Virus record (IMG/VR): IMGVR_UViG_3300031688_000081
Span: 1 to 29,963 of that record
Length of the DNA stretch: 29,963 bases
Direction: 5' to 3' (one strand)
Origin: a virus
In this document: positions 20,556-29,563 of the stretch, piece after piece
How the letters are laid out: every line of letters begins with the position of its first letter
Numbering within the stretch: position 1 is the first letter of the stretch
Position numbers and translations under genes: made by a program
Notes under the pieces: model-generated
Database searches by the model: none
Seen by the model: the letters and a program-made list of their open reading frames with translations, nothing else
Told to the model about the DNA's origin: nothing

Positions 20556-22994
20556 TTAGCCGCCTAAAATGCCGCCCAAAGTAAAGCCGCCGCTGCCCCT
20601 ATTTATAGTAGCCTTGGTATCATTGCCACCAAACAAGAAATCTTTGCCTGCATTGTAGAGATTGCCGATATCATCAAAAGCACCTACTGCAGAAGAAATA
20701 TCCCCGGCTAACCCACGATCTACAGTCTCTTCAGTTCTTTCACTTTTCGGTGCGGTGGAAAATAAACGAATCAGATTGTCAATCATGTCCTGGTCGTAAT
20801 CAGTCCCCGCTAAGAACTCATTAAAATTGAAATCCTTCTCTCGCTGGGATCGAGCGTCGAGGCTGTCACCTAAACCAGCAAAATCATCCATATAGCCGCC
20901 GTAAGCATCTGTTCCACTCTCAAAAGCATTAAGCAGGTTCTGAGCTGCCCTAAGTTGGTTGAGCTGGTTGTCTTGAGCCGCTCTAAGATCTGTGTTCTGA
21001 TTCATCCGCTCAGAATCCTGCCCAAGAGCCATTGAATCTCTAACAGTTTGAATGTCAGCCGTTTGATTGGCTTCTTGCGCTTGCATCGAGCGATCTGCGT
21101 CTTGCCCGTAAAGGTCTGCTGCTGCGTTAAAACCGCGATCTCTAAGGTCAGCAACTGTTCTCGCTGCGACGTCTTGGGAGGCTCGGTTTGATTCCGCATT
21201 TACCAAAGCCGCTCGGTCCCCGCCATACGCCCCTGCCATTGTTGCGTTGGAATTATTCTGAAGCACCTGCATTTGTCTCGCTCTCTCAATGTCTTTGAGA
21301 GAAGTGTCTATCACATTTTTGGTGTAAGGATTCATGTACGGATCTAAGTTCGTACCCGAAAATTGCTCGGCAACAATATCGTCGATGCGTTTTCTACCAG
21401 CAGTCTGAAGTGGCTTGGCTTGCGCGTCTACAGATGCACCAGTTATCGGATCGATTGAAATATCACTTATGCCTCTTGACGAAGCAAGCGAGTCATCGAA
21501 AATAGCCTGACCCGGACGATCTGTAATATTATTTCGGATCATTGTGGCGAGTGTTGTCTGGTCAGCATTCAGCCCGGTGTTAAATCGATTTCCGGTGTAA
21601 TCGCTATAGCCGCTGTTTAATCGACCAATGAGATTGTCGGTTACGTCTTGTGACCCCATCAGACTTGCCGCGCCTTTGCGAAACAGTGGATCTGTCGATC
21701 TGTCAGTGATCCTGCTGCTACTAAAAAAATCCGATAAACTCATACCGCCTCCTGTTGCTAATTTTGGCCCACCGATTTCGGGCAGATCTGGACCCTCAAC
21801 TTCTGGCCCATCGATTTCTGGCAAACTTGTAATAGGCACACATTCGCCATTTACATTTCTTACCTGCCCAAGTGGGCAACTGTTATCTGTTCCTGGTCCA
21901 TCTGGTCCTACGACTGTAGGAATATCTACACACTCACCATTTATCCTGACCTGCCCAAGTGGGCAACTATCATCTGTTCCTGGTCCATCTGTTCCTGGTC
22001 CATCTGTTCCTGGTCCTGCTCCACCCGGTCCTGCTCCTGCTGGTCCTGCTCCTGCTGGTCCTGCTCCTGCTGGTCCTGCCCCTGCTGGTCCTGTTCCTGC
22101 TGGTCCTGCTCCTGCTGGTCCTGTTCCTGCTGGTCCTGTTCCTGCTGGTCCTGTTCCTGCTGGTCCTGCTGGTCCTGCTGGTCCTGCTCCAGGTAGTGTT
22201 CCTGTTCCTGGTACTGGTACGTCAGAATCAAAAGCGCCATCTGGACCAGCAGCCGGAGCTCGCGCTAAAATATCTGCCGCGTCAGGATTGTCTGGCATAC
22301 CTTGCAGAATTTTAATAAGAACGTCATACGGGAAAGGTTGCCCGTCATCAGTTATATAGTTGTCTGAAATATCTGCTGGAGTGAGCTCTCGATCATTTGA
22401 CTGCGACAAGATCATGTCGGTAGCCCCAGCCTGGTCATCTCCGTATAAATCTACGATTTGATCTACTGCTTGCGTTGGGGTACCCGCAGTGTCAAAAATA
22501 TCTTGGACCTGCTTATTGCGGTCATTAGTGTTATCCGCACCATTAAAAATTTCAGTTGCCGCAGAGCCGACAGGATTAGTTCCAGTGGTAGCAGTTCCTA
22601 CACTGGCTGCGGGAGCTCCAGATACAGGACCAGCTTGAGGGTCATTACTGAACGGTGAGAACGTTCCAGTTGTCTTAACGCCATTATCTGGGGTCGTAAA
22701 GTCTGAATTTTTTCCTGCATTAAGAACCAAATTTATTAAATTTTGATCCCCAACGTTGGTGGCGTTTTGCAAAAGGTCATTGTAGGTTGCATCCTGACCT
22801 TCAGCCGCGCCTTCTTGTGCTCCAGGTGAATTAGCAGATGAATCCATCTGATTGAAATAATTTAATTGCTGACTAACTTTCTCCGCTGGAGTGAGAGGCG
22901 GCAAATCACGGCCACCACCAGCAGAAAACCTTTTCATAAGGTTAAAAGCCGAAACAGCCACACCAATTGGCCCTAAACCTATCTCTAAGGGCAT
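20556..22994 (-). CDS. 812-aa virion protein with GPAG(T/A) repeat domain
   Basis: Three parts: an N-terminal region (1-260) with a hydrophobic start; a repeat region (about 269-323) of GPAGT/GPAGA pentapeptides followed by PGTDG repeats and two Cys motifs CPLGQVRxNGECV (about residues 340-355 and 368-382); and a C-terminal helical region (430-812) rich in Ala, Gln, Asp and Asn. The C-terminal part resembles an internal/ejection protein. The 15-bp DNA repeats are near perfect, so the repeat number can vary. It overlaps the 68-aa gene by 1 base. Not a true collagen, since Gly is not every third residue. Confidence 0.55.
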   Translation of the reverse strand: MPLEIGLGPIGVAVSAFNLMKRFSAGGGRDLPPLTPAEKVSQQLNYFNQMDSSANSPGAQEGAAEGQDATYNDLLQNATNVGDQNLINLVLNAGKNSDFTTPDNGVKTTGTFSPFSNDPQAGPVSGAPAASVGTATTGTNPVGSAATEIFNGADNTNDRNKQVQDIFDTAGTPTQAVDQIVDLYGDDQAGATDMILSQSNDRELTPADISDNYITDDGQPFPYDVLIKILQGMPDNPDAADILARAPAAGPDGAFDSDVPVPGTGTLPGAGPAGPAGPAGTGPAGTGPAGTGPAGAGPAGTGPAGAGPAGAGPAGAGPAGAGPGGAGPGTDGPGTDGPGTDDSCPLGQVRINGECVDIPTVVGPDGPGTDNSCPLGQVRNVNGECVPITSLPEIDGPEVEGPDLPEIGGPKLATGGGMSLSDFFSSSRITDRSTDPLFRKGAASLMGSQDVTDNLIGRLNSGYSDYTGNRFNTGLNADQTTLATMIRNNITDRPGQAIFDDSLASSRGISDISIDPITGASVDAQAKPLQTAGRKRIDDIVAEQFSGTNLDPYMNPYTKNVIDTSLKDIERARQMQVLQNNSNATMAGAYGGDRAALVNAESNRASQDVAARTVADLRDRGFNAAADLYGQDADRSMQAQEANQTADIQTVRDSMALGQDSERMNQNTDLRAAQDNQLNQLRAAQNLLNAFESGTDAYGGYMDDFAGLGDSLDARSQREKDFNFNEFLAGTDYDQDMIDNLIRLFSTAPKSERTEETVDRGLAGDISSAVGAFDDIGNLYNAGKDFLFGGNDTKATINRGSGGFTLGGILGG
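21839..21993. repeat. Duplicated ~65-bp Cys-motif segment
   Basis: Two copies (about 21839-21904 and 21929-21993) of a segment containing CCTGCCCAAGTGGGCAACT and CTGTTCCTGGTCCATCTG. Each encodes CPLGQVR..NGECV with a PGTD tail. A recent duplication inside the 812-aa virion gene. Confidence 0.7.
22027..22188. repeat. 15-bp minisatellite (GPAG(T/A) coding)
   Basis: Nine consecutive 15-bp units GGTCCTGCTCCTGCT with only C/T changes at two positions (GCT/GTT, GCT/GCC), followed by three 9-bp units GGTCCTGCT. In frame with the 812-aa gene and strictly phase-preserving (multiples of 3). Neighbouring GGTCCATCTGTTCCT units continue it on the left. Confidence 0.85.
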
Positions 22995-23200
22995 TAGGTA
23001 ACCGCCGTACTGATCACGCCAGCATTTGAGATGCTCAAGGAATATCGAGTTCCATTTGGGCTAGTTAAAATAATATTCGCTGTGCCGATTTCGACATCCT
23101 GGTCGCGTTTGTGATTCTGCCTATTTGCTTGCTCTAACTGAAAATTATCACTCGCTTTCTGAGTCGCAGAATAGGTCGGGGAAGGTAAAGTTAGCTTCAT
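22994..23200 (-). CDS. Small virion-region protein, 68 aa
   Basis: Starts MKLTLPSPTYSATQKAS, contains a polar helix (FQLEQANRQNHKRDQD) and a short beta C-terminus (IILTSPNGTRYSLSISNAGVIST). Overlaps the gp10-like gene by ATGA upstream and the 812-aa gene by one base. Proteins of this size and style occur beside ejection genes in marine podoviruses, from memory. Function unknown; possibly a small structural or chaperone protein. Confidence 0.5.
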   Translation of the reverse strand: MKLTLPSPTYSATQKASDNFQLEQANRQNHKRDQDVEIGTANIILTSPNGTRYSLSISNAGVISTAVT

Positions 23201-24675
23201 CGCCGCGATCCATCCGTGACCTCAAGTCTGACGTTTCCGTAACGCCAATCCGTTAGTGTGTTTCCGGTTATGCGGAGGCGAACTTGTCTACCGCTAAGGC
23301 GTATGGAGGTTGGGTTTGCCATCGAGAATGGTGCGGAGGTAGTTTCAGCGCCTGTGGGAAAATTTGCAGTCTTAAAAATGACTGTCGTGCTACCCAACGT
23401 TTTCTCATCAGGGATTAATTCGTTGACGTTCATCAATCTCTCGCCCGTCCCGATTTGCAGAGCTCCAGATTCAGCGAAAGGTTGTGCTGAGTCATACGCA
23501 AACCCGGTTTCCTGCTCATAGATTTTGTGATCTGTGCTGGCCCAGATAGGATTCTGAAAGCTTCCTGCATCAACCCCTGACGTTCTAGCAAGAGATCCGA
23601 TAGTCCAAGTGTCGTTGTCAAAATTAAACGCCACATAGGAGTCGATTTCAGTGGATGAAGTGGATGGATACCACCACCAAATTTCGTTGTATTGACCATT
23701 TACGACTGCCCAAATTTTACTTCTTTGGACCTCGTTGAGATTTGTGAAAACGAAATCACTGACATCACTTGTGATTGGGACCGTGTACCCGCCGTCATAC
23801 CTAAAGAATGATTTCTCGCCCATCCAGAAGGCAGATGTTCCTGTGACCGCTACAGCTTTCGCCGCAATGATTCCGCAATTTGAGCCAACTCTTTCCGGGG
23901 TGTAATAGAACGGTGATCCGACATAGGACAGGGCGTGTGCGTCAGAGTCAGTTAGGACCAGCACTTGCCCTCTCACAACGATACCTGCTCTGATTTGGCC
24001 GTCTGAGGCGATCTCGATGGACCCGGCTGAATTGGTCGTTGCAGGAGCCCAGAGCTCTGGATTCTCTTGCGAACTCCACTGGACCTTTCTTGTTGTTCCC
24101 CCAGCTCCCAGGCACATAACAAATCGTTCATCAGTGACTAAAACTGCTTGATTAGACGTTGGAGAATTTAATAGTTGTGCAGCGATAGTATTTACATCGT
24201 TCTGCCAATAATAGACCTTCCCGTCAGTGGTGTTCGACGCAACTGCGTTTTCACCGAAGTTATCGATAGTCCAAGTTGTGCAGGGATCATATGTTTGATT
24301 ATCGGGCCTGGGGGTTCCGTAGGTATTTTCACCGTAGAACTGAGATCCATACCCTGTTTGCCCAGTAGCATCTGTAGCACCTGTGGCTATCCCGGTAGGC
24401 GTAATATCGCTTTGAGACTTTCCTTCAGCATAAACATACAGATTTGAGGTTGTACCGACTATAACTCGACGCTGATTGGAGTTGTCATAGTACGCATGCA
24501 TCCCTCGCGAGATATCATTGAATACTGTAGATGACATTGTTTGCCAGCCCCCGATTGGTCGAAGGGAGTTTTCGAACCAACGTACCAGATTGGCATCGTA
24601 CCATCGCCCGGAAGCCTGGTAGATAGTTCCATTTTTATAAAGCCCTGGCGGTATCTCTAATTCTACTAGCGCCAT
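23197..24675 (-). CDS. P22 gp10-like DNA stabilisation / tail hub protein
   Basis: 492 aa from ATG 24675 (GGGGA upstream). N-terminus IPPGLYKNGTIYQASGRWYD and LVRWFENSLRPIGGWQ, then many short beta segments with Trp/Tyr and Gly-Asn turns (YVYAEGKSQ, VLVTDERFVM, QVLVLTDSDAHAL, AFWMGEKSFFRYDGGY), as in a beta-propeller. This matches the packaged-DNA stabilisation family I know from P22-like and related podoviruses. It would close the portal after packaging and bind the tail needle or fibres. The neighbouring adaptor and ejection genes fit. Confidence 0.65.
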   Translation of the reverse strand: MALVELEIPPGLYKNGTIYQASGRWYDANLVRWFENSLRPIGGWQTMSSTVFNDISRGMHAYYDNSNQRRVIVGTTSNLYVYAEGKSQSDITPTGIATGATDATGQTGYGSQFYGENTYGTPRPDNQTYDPCTTWTIDNFGENAVASNTTDGKVYYWQNDVNTIAAQLLNSPTSNQAVLVTDERFVMCLGAGGTTRKVQWSSQENPELWAPATTNSAGSIEIASDGQIRAGIVVRGQVLVLTDSDAHALSYVGSPFYYTPERVGSNCGIIAAKAVAVTGTSAFWMGEKSFFRYDGGYTVPITSDVSDFVFTNLNEVQRSKIWAVVNGQYNEIWWWYPSTSSTEIDSYVAFNFDNDTWTIGSLARTSGVDAGSFQNPIWASTDHKIYEQETGFAYDSAQPFAESGALQIGTGERLMNVNELIPDEKTLGSTTVIFKTANFPTGAETTSAPFSMANPTSIRLSGRQVRLRITGNTLTDWRYGNVRLEVTDGSRR

Positions 24676-24676
24676 T

Positions 24677-25156
24677 CTATTCCCCAATTATGTAAAAAGC
24701 CGTTCCAAAGATACCGACTAAAATAGCTAATAAACCCACAAATAATTTGATAGTAAAAATTACATCAGACGTTTGCTGCTGTTTAGCCTTGGCACGTTTC
24801 TTTTTTAAGTTTGTTTCGAAAACTCGGTCACGTTCGATGTTGGCTGCTCTGCGTTTTAATCCCGCAAAAATGTGGGACTTTCCTTGCCGTGAGTATTCTT
24901 TGGAAAGCACTTGCATGTGTTTTTCGATCTTTTCCCGAATTCGATCTTCAAACATCGCCTGCTCGATTGGTGATCGACTATACGTCCCTTGTTTTTTTTC
25001 TTCTTCGAGACACTCTTCGAGCTTTTCTTTTGAAAGGAAAAAATTATCAACCTCATTTCCGAGGTCAGTGATTTTACGCTTAGTCTCGAAACCCCGTTCT
25101 ATGAGATTCATAGCGGTGTCCAAGCCCTTTATCAAAAGTGCAATTTCAGTGATCAT
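24677..25156 (-). CDS. Coiled-coil protein with C-terminal membrane helix, 159 aa
   Basis: N-terminal short hydrophobic patch, then long charged helices rich in Lys and Glu (EKLEECLEEEKKQ, RIREKIEKHMQVL), a strongly basic stretch (LKKKRAKAKQQQ), and one C-terminal transmembrane segment (FTIKLFVGLLAILVGIFGTAFYI). Positive-inside rule puts the coiled coil in the cytoplasm. It ends 1 base before the gp10-like gene. Function unknown; a spanin-like or superinfection-exclusion role is possible but unsupported. Confidence 0.5.
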   Translation of the reverse strand: MITEIALLIKGLDTAMNLIERGFETKRKITDLGNEVDNFFLSKEKLEECLEEEKKQGTYSRSPIEQAMFEDRIREKIEKHMQVLSKEYSRQGKSHIFAGLKRRAANIERDRVFETNLKKKRAKAKQQQTSDVIFTIKLFVGLLAILVGIFGTAFYIIGE

Positions 25157-25214
25157 TTTTCACCTCAATATGATTGCACAGGGCTCCTCACAATTTTGTT
25201 TAATTGCATCGGTT

Positions 25215-25730
25215 TTAAGCTGCTGCTTTTGAAGGTTCTGTGGGCCAATCCGAATCGGTTAGGGATGGAAATTTGGCGTGACCTGTAATATCACGAAGAG
25301 CTTGCCGATAAGTCTTCCAATCAGCCGCCATAGTATTATCGCTAAGTCCCATGTGATCGCTTGCTGCAATTTTAGTATCGCGAGTAGTGCGTACTGAAGC
25401 TGCGGCGGTAGCATCTAGTCGAGCTTGATAAGCAGTCTCATGCTCTGCTTTAGTAGTCTTTACGCCGTCTTTGTCTGTAGTGTCGGCAAACATATCTGTT
25501 TCAATGTAAGCCTCTACCCAATTATCGCTTGCGTCTTGTACAACGCCGTTACGACCTACTTGCTTATAGGCTGCGCTTGGCGCTGGCTTGGGTGCTGCAA
25601 AAACGGGATCGATTTTTAAGTCAGCGCAGACATCTGCATCCCAAACACGCGGGAAAGAACAGTTAGAGTTAAGTTGTCGGATTTCGCCTTGAGTTTTGAG
25701 CGATCCGTCTGATTGAAGTCTATATTCCAT
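25215..25730 (-). CDS. Tail-fibre-associated protein (assembly-like), 171 aa
   Basis: Starts MEYRLQSDGSLKTQGEIRQ, then AYKQVGRNGVVQDASDNWVEAY, an Ala-rich coiled part (AYQARLDATAAASVRTTRD), and ends WKTYRQALRDITGHAKFPSL..WPTEP. That C-terminal W..YRQALRDI..P...WP pattern is typical of fibre-assembly/DUF4376-like proteins found directly after fibre genes. Here it follows the 644-aa fibre gene with a 12-base gap. Probably helps fibre folding or attachment. Confidence 0.65.
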   Translation of the reverse strand: MEYRLQSDGSLKTQGEIRQLNSNCSFPRVWDADVCADLKIDPVFAAPKPAPSAAYKQVGRNGVVQDASDNWVEAYIETDMFADTTDKDGVKTTKAEHETAYQARLDATAAASVRTTRDTKIAASDHMGLSDNTMAADWKTYRQALRDITGHAKFPSLTDSDWPTEPSKAAA

Positions 25731-25742
25731 CGTTATGTTTCC

Positions 25743-27677
25743 TTATGCGATTGCTAAAAATATGTATGAACCGCCAGACACGTTTATTGTGCTGGAGCCG
25801 TTCGTAGTTAAATTAAATCCACCTGCGTATGGGGCTATGTAATCAGTGTTAGTAACTTGAGCGTTTGCGGAGTTTAGTAATAGGTATGGATCATTCGAGC
25901 CTGCTGCTGAGATTCCGCGAAACGAATCCCACAAATACCAATCTGCAACCGCGTCATAACGCTTAATAAGAATGAATCTAGCAGTCCCACTAAAGCCACA
26001 GGCGATGTTGGTTGAGTTAGCGTTTGCCGTGTAGCTGCCGACCTTGCTTACTCCCGCTAGTGTGGCGAAGAGCCGATACGTCCAATTCCCCGCATAGAAT
26101 GTTGAGTAAGTAAATTGAGTGTTAGTCGGAGCTACGCCTCCCCACCATGCCCCATTTGCGTAAAAAGCTCTAGCCGCACTAGTATTAAAGTAGAGCGCAT
26201 AATCAAGGCCTATAGCAGCAGAGTAACTATACCAATTATCTACAGAGGTATTTGATTTGCCAATAATTAACTCAGGAGCTACACCCAAATTATGCTTAAT
26301 AGTTTGTACATTAGTCCCTGTTAAAGCAGTCGTGTGAGAAACCACATCCATAAAGCCTTGGGCGCGTTTAAACATCCAGCTTTGGTATGGAGGTGGTTCG
26401 TTCCCGCCATACCACCCGTCCTGATAATCAAACCTAGCGTTAGAATCGCCTATTGGAGTAGTAGTAGTGTTATAAGACGTTCTTTTGCCCATTAAGCGAG
26501 ACGAAATTTTCCAACCATCTCCACCAGTACTTCTCCACAAAGCAAAATCTACTGGAAAAGGCGATGGGAAATTGGGGTTACCGTTTAATTTATCATCGGA
26601 AATATAGACCTCAGTCCCATCCGTAGGAGTCTTCATTGGCATACGAATAGCCATGTAGATGTATGTAGCGTTTGTGCTTTGCCCTCCAGTAGGAAAGTAC
26701 ATACCAGTGGCTGTAGGGCCGGGACTAGATGTAGTTGCGGCCTCTGCATTAGCCAAGTTTGCACGGAAAACTTGTGCGCTAGAAACTCCGTATGTATCAT
26801 TAGGGGCACTCCATCCGCGCATAGTGTCGTACATTTCCCAATTATCTGCACTTGATATTTTTTTCTTTATCACCCACTGAGGTTCAAACCCTAGATCAAT
26901 ATGCTTCGCAGTTGCCGAGCCGTCAGTCGTATAACTCCCAACCTTAACCATAGACTCATCGCCATCGTCTCCAAACGCAGCCTCATCTCCGAATAGATAC
27001 ATGACGTAATCTTGATTTTCATAATTTACAGTGCCATCTCTAACGAGAGATACTGTAGTGCTAGTTGGGTTTGCTGTTAAATACGCAAATGCTCCATAAT
27101 TGTTTTCTGCAAAAGTTTCGTTTAAATATAAATAATCGTCATTCGCAAAACTTTTATGCCAGACGTACCATCTATTATCATTGTCTAAATTTTTAATTAT
27201 AATCATGGCCGGAACGGAGCCAAGATTATGCGCTACAGTAATTCCTGCGGCATTTGAACTTCCAGAATATTTGACGCAATCAAAAAATTTCTCAGCCTTG
27301 CGGAATGTATATGAGGCGTATGTGCTGTTTACCAAATTGAAGCCCCACTTCAAGACATTAAAGCCTGTCGTTCCTGCGGCGGGAAAAGAAAAATAATCAG
27401 AAACATCTGCTGCTACGTCTGTTGAATTACTGCTTAATTTTTTAGTTGGCCCATTTACAGTATTAATTAAAGCATGAGAATCTAATGTCCCACGGGTTTT
27501 AAGCCATACCAAGCCTCCTTCATCAGAAAGAGCAATACCATTGTTGATGTATTGATTTGTTGAATTGTAATTACTATTGCCCGTATACAAATAAGTCGAG
27601 AAGACATCCTCGACATAGAGCTTGTCTCCACCTGCGTTTCCTGCTGATGCTGAAAGTGCTTTTGCTAATTTACCCAT
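25743..27677 (-). CDS. Tail fibre / receptor-binding protein, 644 aa
   Basis: From ATG 27677, which overlaps the previous stop by 1 base (TAATG). N-terminal segment DVFSTYLYTGNSNYN..NNGIALSDEGGLVWLKTRG is a pattern I know from marine phage fibres. Four copies of a beta module (about residues 150-173, 260-288, 462-485, 559-588) share LG..P..III K...  ..NW Y.W(D/H). Rich in Asn, Thr, Ser and Tyr, no membrane segments. Likely the host-binding fibre. Confidence 0.65.
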   Translation of the reverse strand: MGKLAKALSASAGNAGGDKLYVEDVFSTYLYTGNSNYNSTNQYINNGIALSDEGGLVWLKTRGTLDSHALINTVNGPTKKLSSNSTDVAADVSDYFSFPAAGTTGFNVLKWGFNLVNSTYASYTFRKAEKFFDCVKYSGSSNAAGITVAHNLGSVPAMIIIKNLDNDNRWYVWHKSFANDDYLYLNETFAENNYGAFAYLTANPTSTTVSLVRDGTVNYENQDYVMYLFGDEAAFGDDGDESMVKVGSYTTDGSATAKHIDLGFEPQWVIKKKISSADNWEMYDTMRGWSAPNDTYGVSSAQVFRANLANAEAATTSSPGPTATGMYFPTGGQSTNATYIYMAIRMPMKTPTDGTEVYISDDKLNGNPNFPSPFPVDFALWRSTGGDGWKISSRLMGKRTSYNTTTTPIGDSNARFDYQDGWYGGNEPPPYQSWMFKRAQGFMDVVSHTTALTGTNVQTIKHNLGVAPELIIGKSNTSVDNWYSYSAAIGLDYALYFNTSAARAFYANGAWWGGVAPTNTQFTYSTFYAGNWTYRLFATLAGVSKVGSYTANANSTNIACGFSGTARFILIKRYDAVADWYLWDSFRGISAAGSNDPYLLLNSANAQVTNTDYIAPYAGGFNLTTNGSSTINVSGGSYIFLAIA

Positions 27678-28600
27678 TAGACGTAGCTTCCTGTGTAAGC
27701 ACCGTGGAGAACACTTCCAACTTTCCAAAGAACTATAGTGTCCTTAGCAGTAAGAGTAGGAGCGACATTTCCAGCAGATGTTACCCACTGCATTGTGGGC
27801 CAAGTAACTGTGTAAGAAGCCCCCGACTGAAGCATAAGGACAATTGCATCACCAGAAACCAAGGAGTCGCTAAAAGTTACATTAGCACTAACTGTTTTGG
27901 TCTGAACGCCCCCATTCGTAGCTAAGAAAGCTGTACCAGATAGAGCGTAAACTGTATCTACCATTGTCTTGCCAGTTAGAGTGGCAAGTCCTACTTCACT
28001 CACTAAAGTTGAGCTGCTGCCTTTTGGCAATAGCATTGTATTGGTAATATTTTCACTGTGGGGCTGTGACTTGACCGTTTGCCCATGAGTATTGGCGTGG
28101 CAGTTAAGTTTAATTTGTCCTTCTACGCTAGAACCATCGCCTTTCACTTCTAATATTTGTGTGGCCGGGGACAATACAATATTGCCCGAAGTTGTAGAAG
28201 TTGTTCCGCTCAGAACAGGTGAAGTTAAAGTTTTGTTAGTCAGAGTCTGTGTGCCAGTAAGAGTAACGTCTCCCGCGCCACTGGCATTAAGCTGCGTTTG
28301 GATGTTTGAAGTCACTCCGTCCAGGTAATTTATTTCAGTCCCGGTAGCTGTGAGAGCGACACCGCCGAAGGTAATAGTTCCCGAAGCAGAAAGTGTTGTA
28401 AATGCTCCAGTGCTTTTCGTTGCGGCACCTATCGTTGCACCGTCAATCGAGCCAGAATTTATATCGATACCAGTGACAGGTGTGCCTCCGCTAAGAAGGG
28501 AATCCGTAGATGTCCAATTCGCGTTTAGGTTTCCACCCCAGACCCCCGAAGAACCTCCAACAGTTGGTAGTACAAAAGAATAATTTGGTGTTGATGCCAT
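27677..28600 (-). CDS. Tail fibre protein, 307 aa
   Basis: N-terminus MASTPNYSFVLPTVGGSSGVWGG..NANW is typical of virion-attached fibre bases. Then fibre repeats IDGATIGAATKSTGAFTTL and TLTGTQTLTNKTLTSPVLSG, common in phage fibres, and a C-terminal beta domain ending LWKVGSVLHGAYTGSYV. Low in charged residues. Directly upstream of the larger fibre gene, so the two may assemble together; this one probably the proximal part. Confidence 0.75.
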   Translation of the reverse strand: MASTPNYSFVLPTVGGSSGVWGGNLNANWTSTDSLLSGGTPVTGIDINSGSIDGATIGAATKSTGAFTTLSASGTITFGGVALTATGTEINYLDGVTSNIQTQLNASGAGDVTLTGTQTLTNKTLTSPVLSGTTSTTSGNIVLSPATQILEVKGDGSSVEGQIKLNCHANTHGQTVKSQPHSENITNTMLLPKGSSSTLVSEVGLATLTGKTMVDTVYALSGTAFLATNGGVQTKTVSANVTFSDSLVSGDAIVLMLQSGASYTVTWPTMQWVTSAGNVAPTLTAKDTIVLWKVGSVLHGAYTGSYV

Positions 28601-28612
28601 AATAATTTACCT

Positions 28613-29173
28613 CTAATTTATTGGTGTCCAGGTGTCCGTTGGGTTAGCTATTGCAGACCACGTTGGGTCGGTTACAACGGGAATCAGCTCCCACTTGAAC
28701 CTACCAGTTGCGACCAGAGTTGTGATGCTATAAATCGGTTCAACGCCTGATTCGGTTGTGACCGCGCCTAAAGCATAAACAGTCGTGACCGAAGTGATTG
28801 CTGCTGAACTTTCTAAAATGGGTCGAGCACTAGCAACTAGACTTGTGCTGCTCGTTATATTTGCTTCGCCCTCAAATACATATCCAGGCGAGTTGTTGAC
28901 AACCATGAGCGTTGAGCTCGTGATGTGCGCTTCGCCTTCGTTGAGTATTTCTCCTGCCGCAACCAACGCAGTAGATGACGTAATAGCCGCCGCAGAATTG
29001 AGAAGAAAACCACCACTCGCGGCAATTGTCGTTGAGGACAGAATTGCAGCCTCTCCATCCACCCTGGGATGAAACTCGCCATAATTACCGTTCCCAAAAA
29101 GGAAACTTCCATAGCCATCAATGACGGGCGCTTGATATACGCCAGTACCAAAATTACCACTGCCATATGACAC
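28613..29173 (-). CDS. Repeat-containing virion fibre-like protein, 186 aa
   Basis: N-terminus is Gly/Tyr/Phe-rich (MSYGSGNFGTGVYQAP, YGSFLFGNGNYGEF). Residues ~40-160 have about six degenerate ~20-residue repeats with core ITSSTxLVAxG, typical of a beta-solenoid or fibre shaft. C-terminus WTPIN. No enzyme motif. Lies between two fibre-type genes in the virion operon. Function inferred as structural. Confidence 0.55.
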   Translation of the reverse strand: MSYGSGNFGTGVYQAPVIDGYGSFLFGNGNYGEFHPRVDGEAAILSSTTIAASGGFLLNSAAAITSSTALVAAGEILNEGEAHITSSTLMVVNNSPGYVFEGEANITSSTSLVASARPILESSAAITSVTTVYALGAVTTESGVEPIYSITTLVATGRFKWELIPVVTDPTWSAIANPTDTWTPIN

Positions 29174-29179
29174 TGATTT

Positions 29180-29563
29180 TTACGTCATCGTTGCAGTGAG
29201 TGAGCCTGCTGGAATTCTGAAGATGTCACCAGTAGTAATAGCTTTGCTCGTTGTAAGTGCAGAATGGTATAAAAGATTTCCACTGCTTGCGGCATCCATT
29301 ATCCCAACGTGCGTTACCGTACCCCATGCATTTCCCGCAGCAGCGTATTCAATCGCAGCCGTGTTCGTTGCTACGTTCGTAGTCACTGAAAATGCAGCCG
29401 TGACCCTGGCGTAATTTGTACCAGAGACTTCAGTCCCAGTATTTGCGTCAGTTGGGTCAGACGTATAAAGCGCCAGGTAGTGTGTCGTTGGTGCGGTGTA
29501 CGCTGTTGATTTCAGCGTATGGTTTAATAGTTTGTTTTCGAGATAGCTGCTTGTTCCGGCCAT
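29180..29563 (-). CDS. Phage fibre/decoration-type protein, 127 aa
   Basis: Starts MAGTSSYLENKLLNHTLK and contains THYLALYTSDPTDANTGTEVSG..YARV and VGIMDAASSGNLLYHSALTTSKAITTGD, a conserved small phage structural family as I know it (sometimes called tail fibre or capsid fibre protein). All-beta pattern, no signal or membrane part. The stop of the upstream adaptor gene shares its first base. Structural role likely; exact place in the virion unknown. Confidence 0.7.
   Translation of the reverse strand: MAGTSSYLENKLLNHTLKSTAYTAPTTHYLALYTSDPTDANTGTEVSGTNYARVTAAFSVTTNVATNTAAIEYAAAGNAWGTVTHVGIMDAASSGNLLYHSALTTSKAITTGDIFRIPAGSLTATMT

Noticed and set aside
22027-22188. Collagen-like triple-helix domain
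   Set aside because: The repeat is a pentapeptide GPAG(T/A); Gly is not at every third residue except in the short GPA end.
21628-22359. Plus-strand ORF of 243 codons rich in Pro/Ala
   Set aside because: Mirror of the 15-bp repeat and flanks of the 812-aa gene; repeats with period 3n keep several frames open.
25743-29173. Diversity-generating retroelement acting on the fibre genes
   Set aside because: No reverse transcriptase and no template/variable repeat pair with adenine-specific changes in the window.
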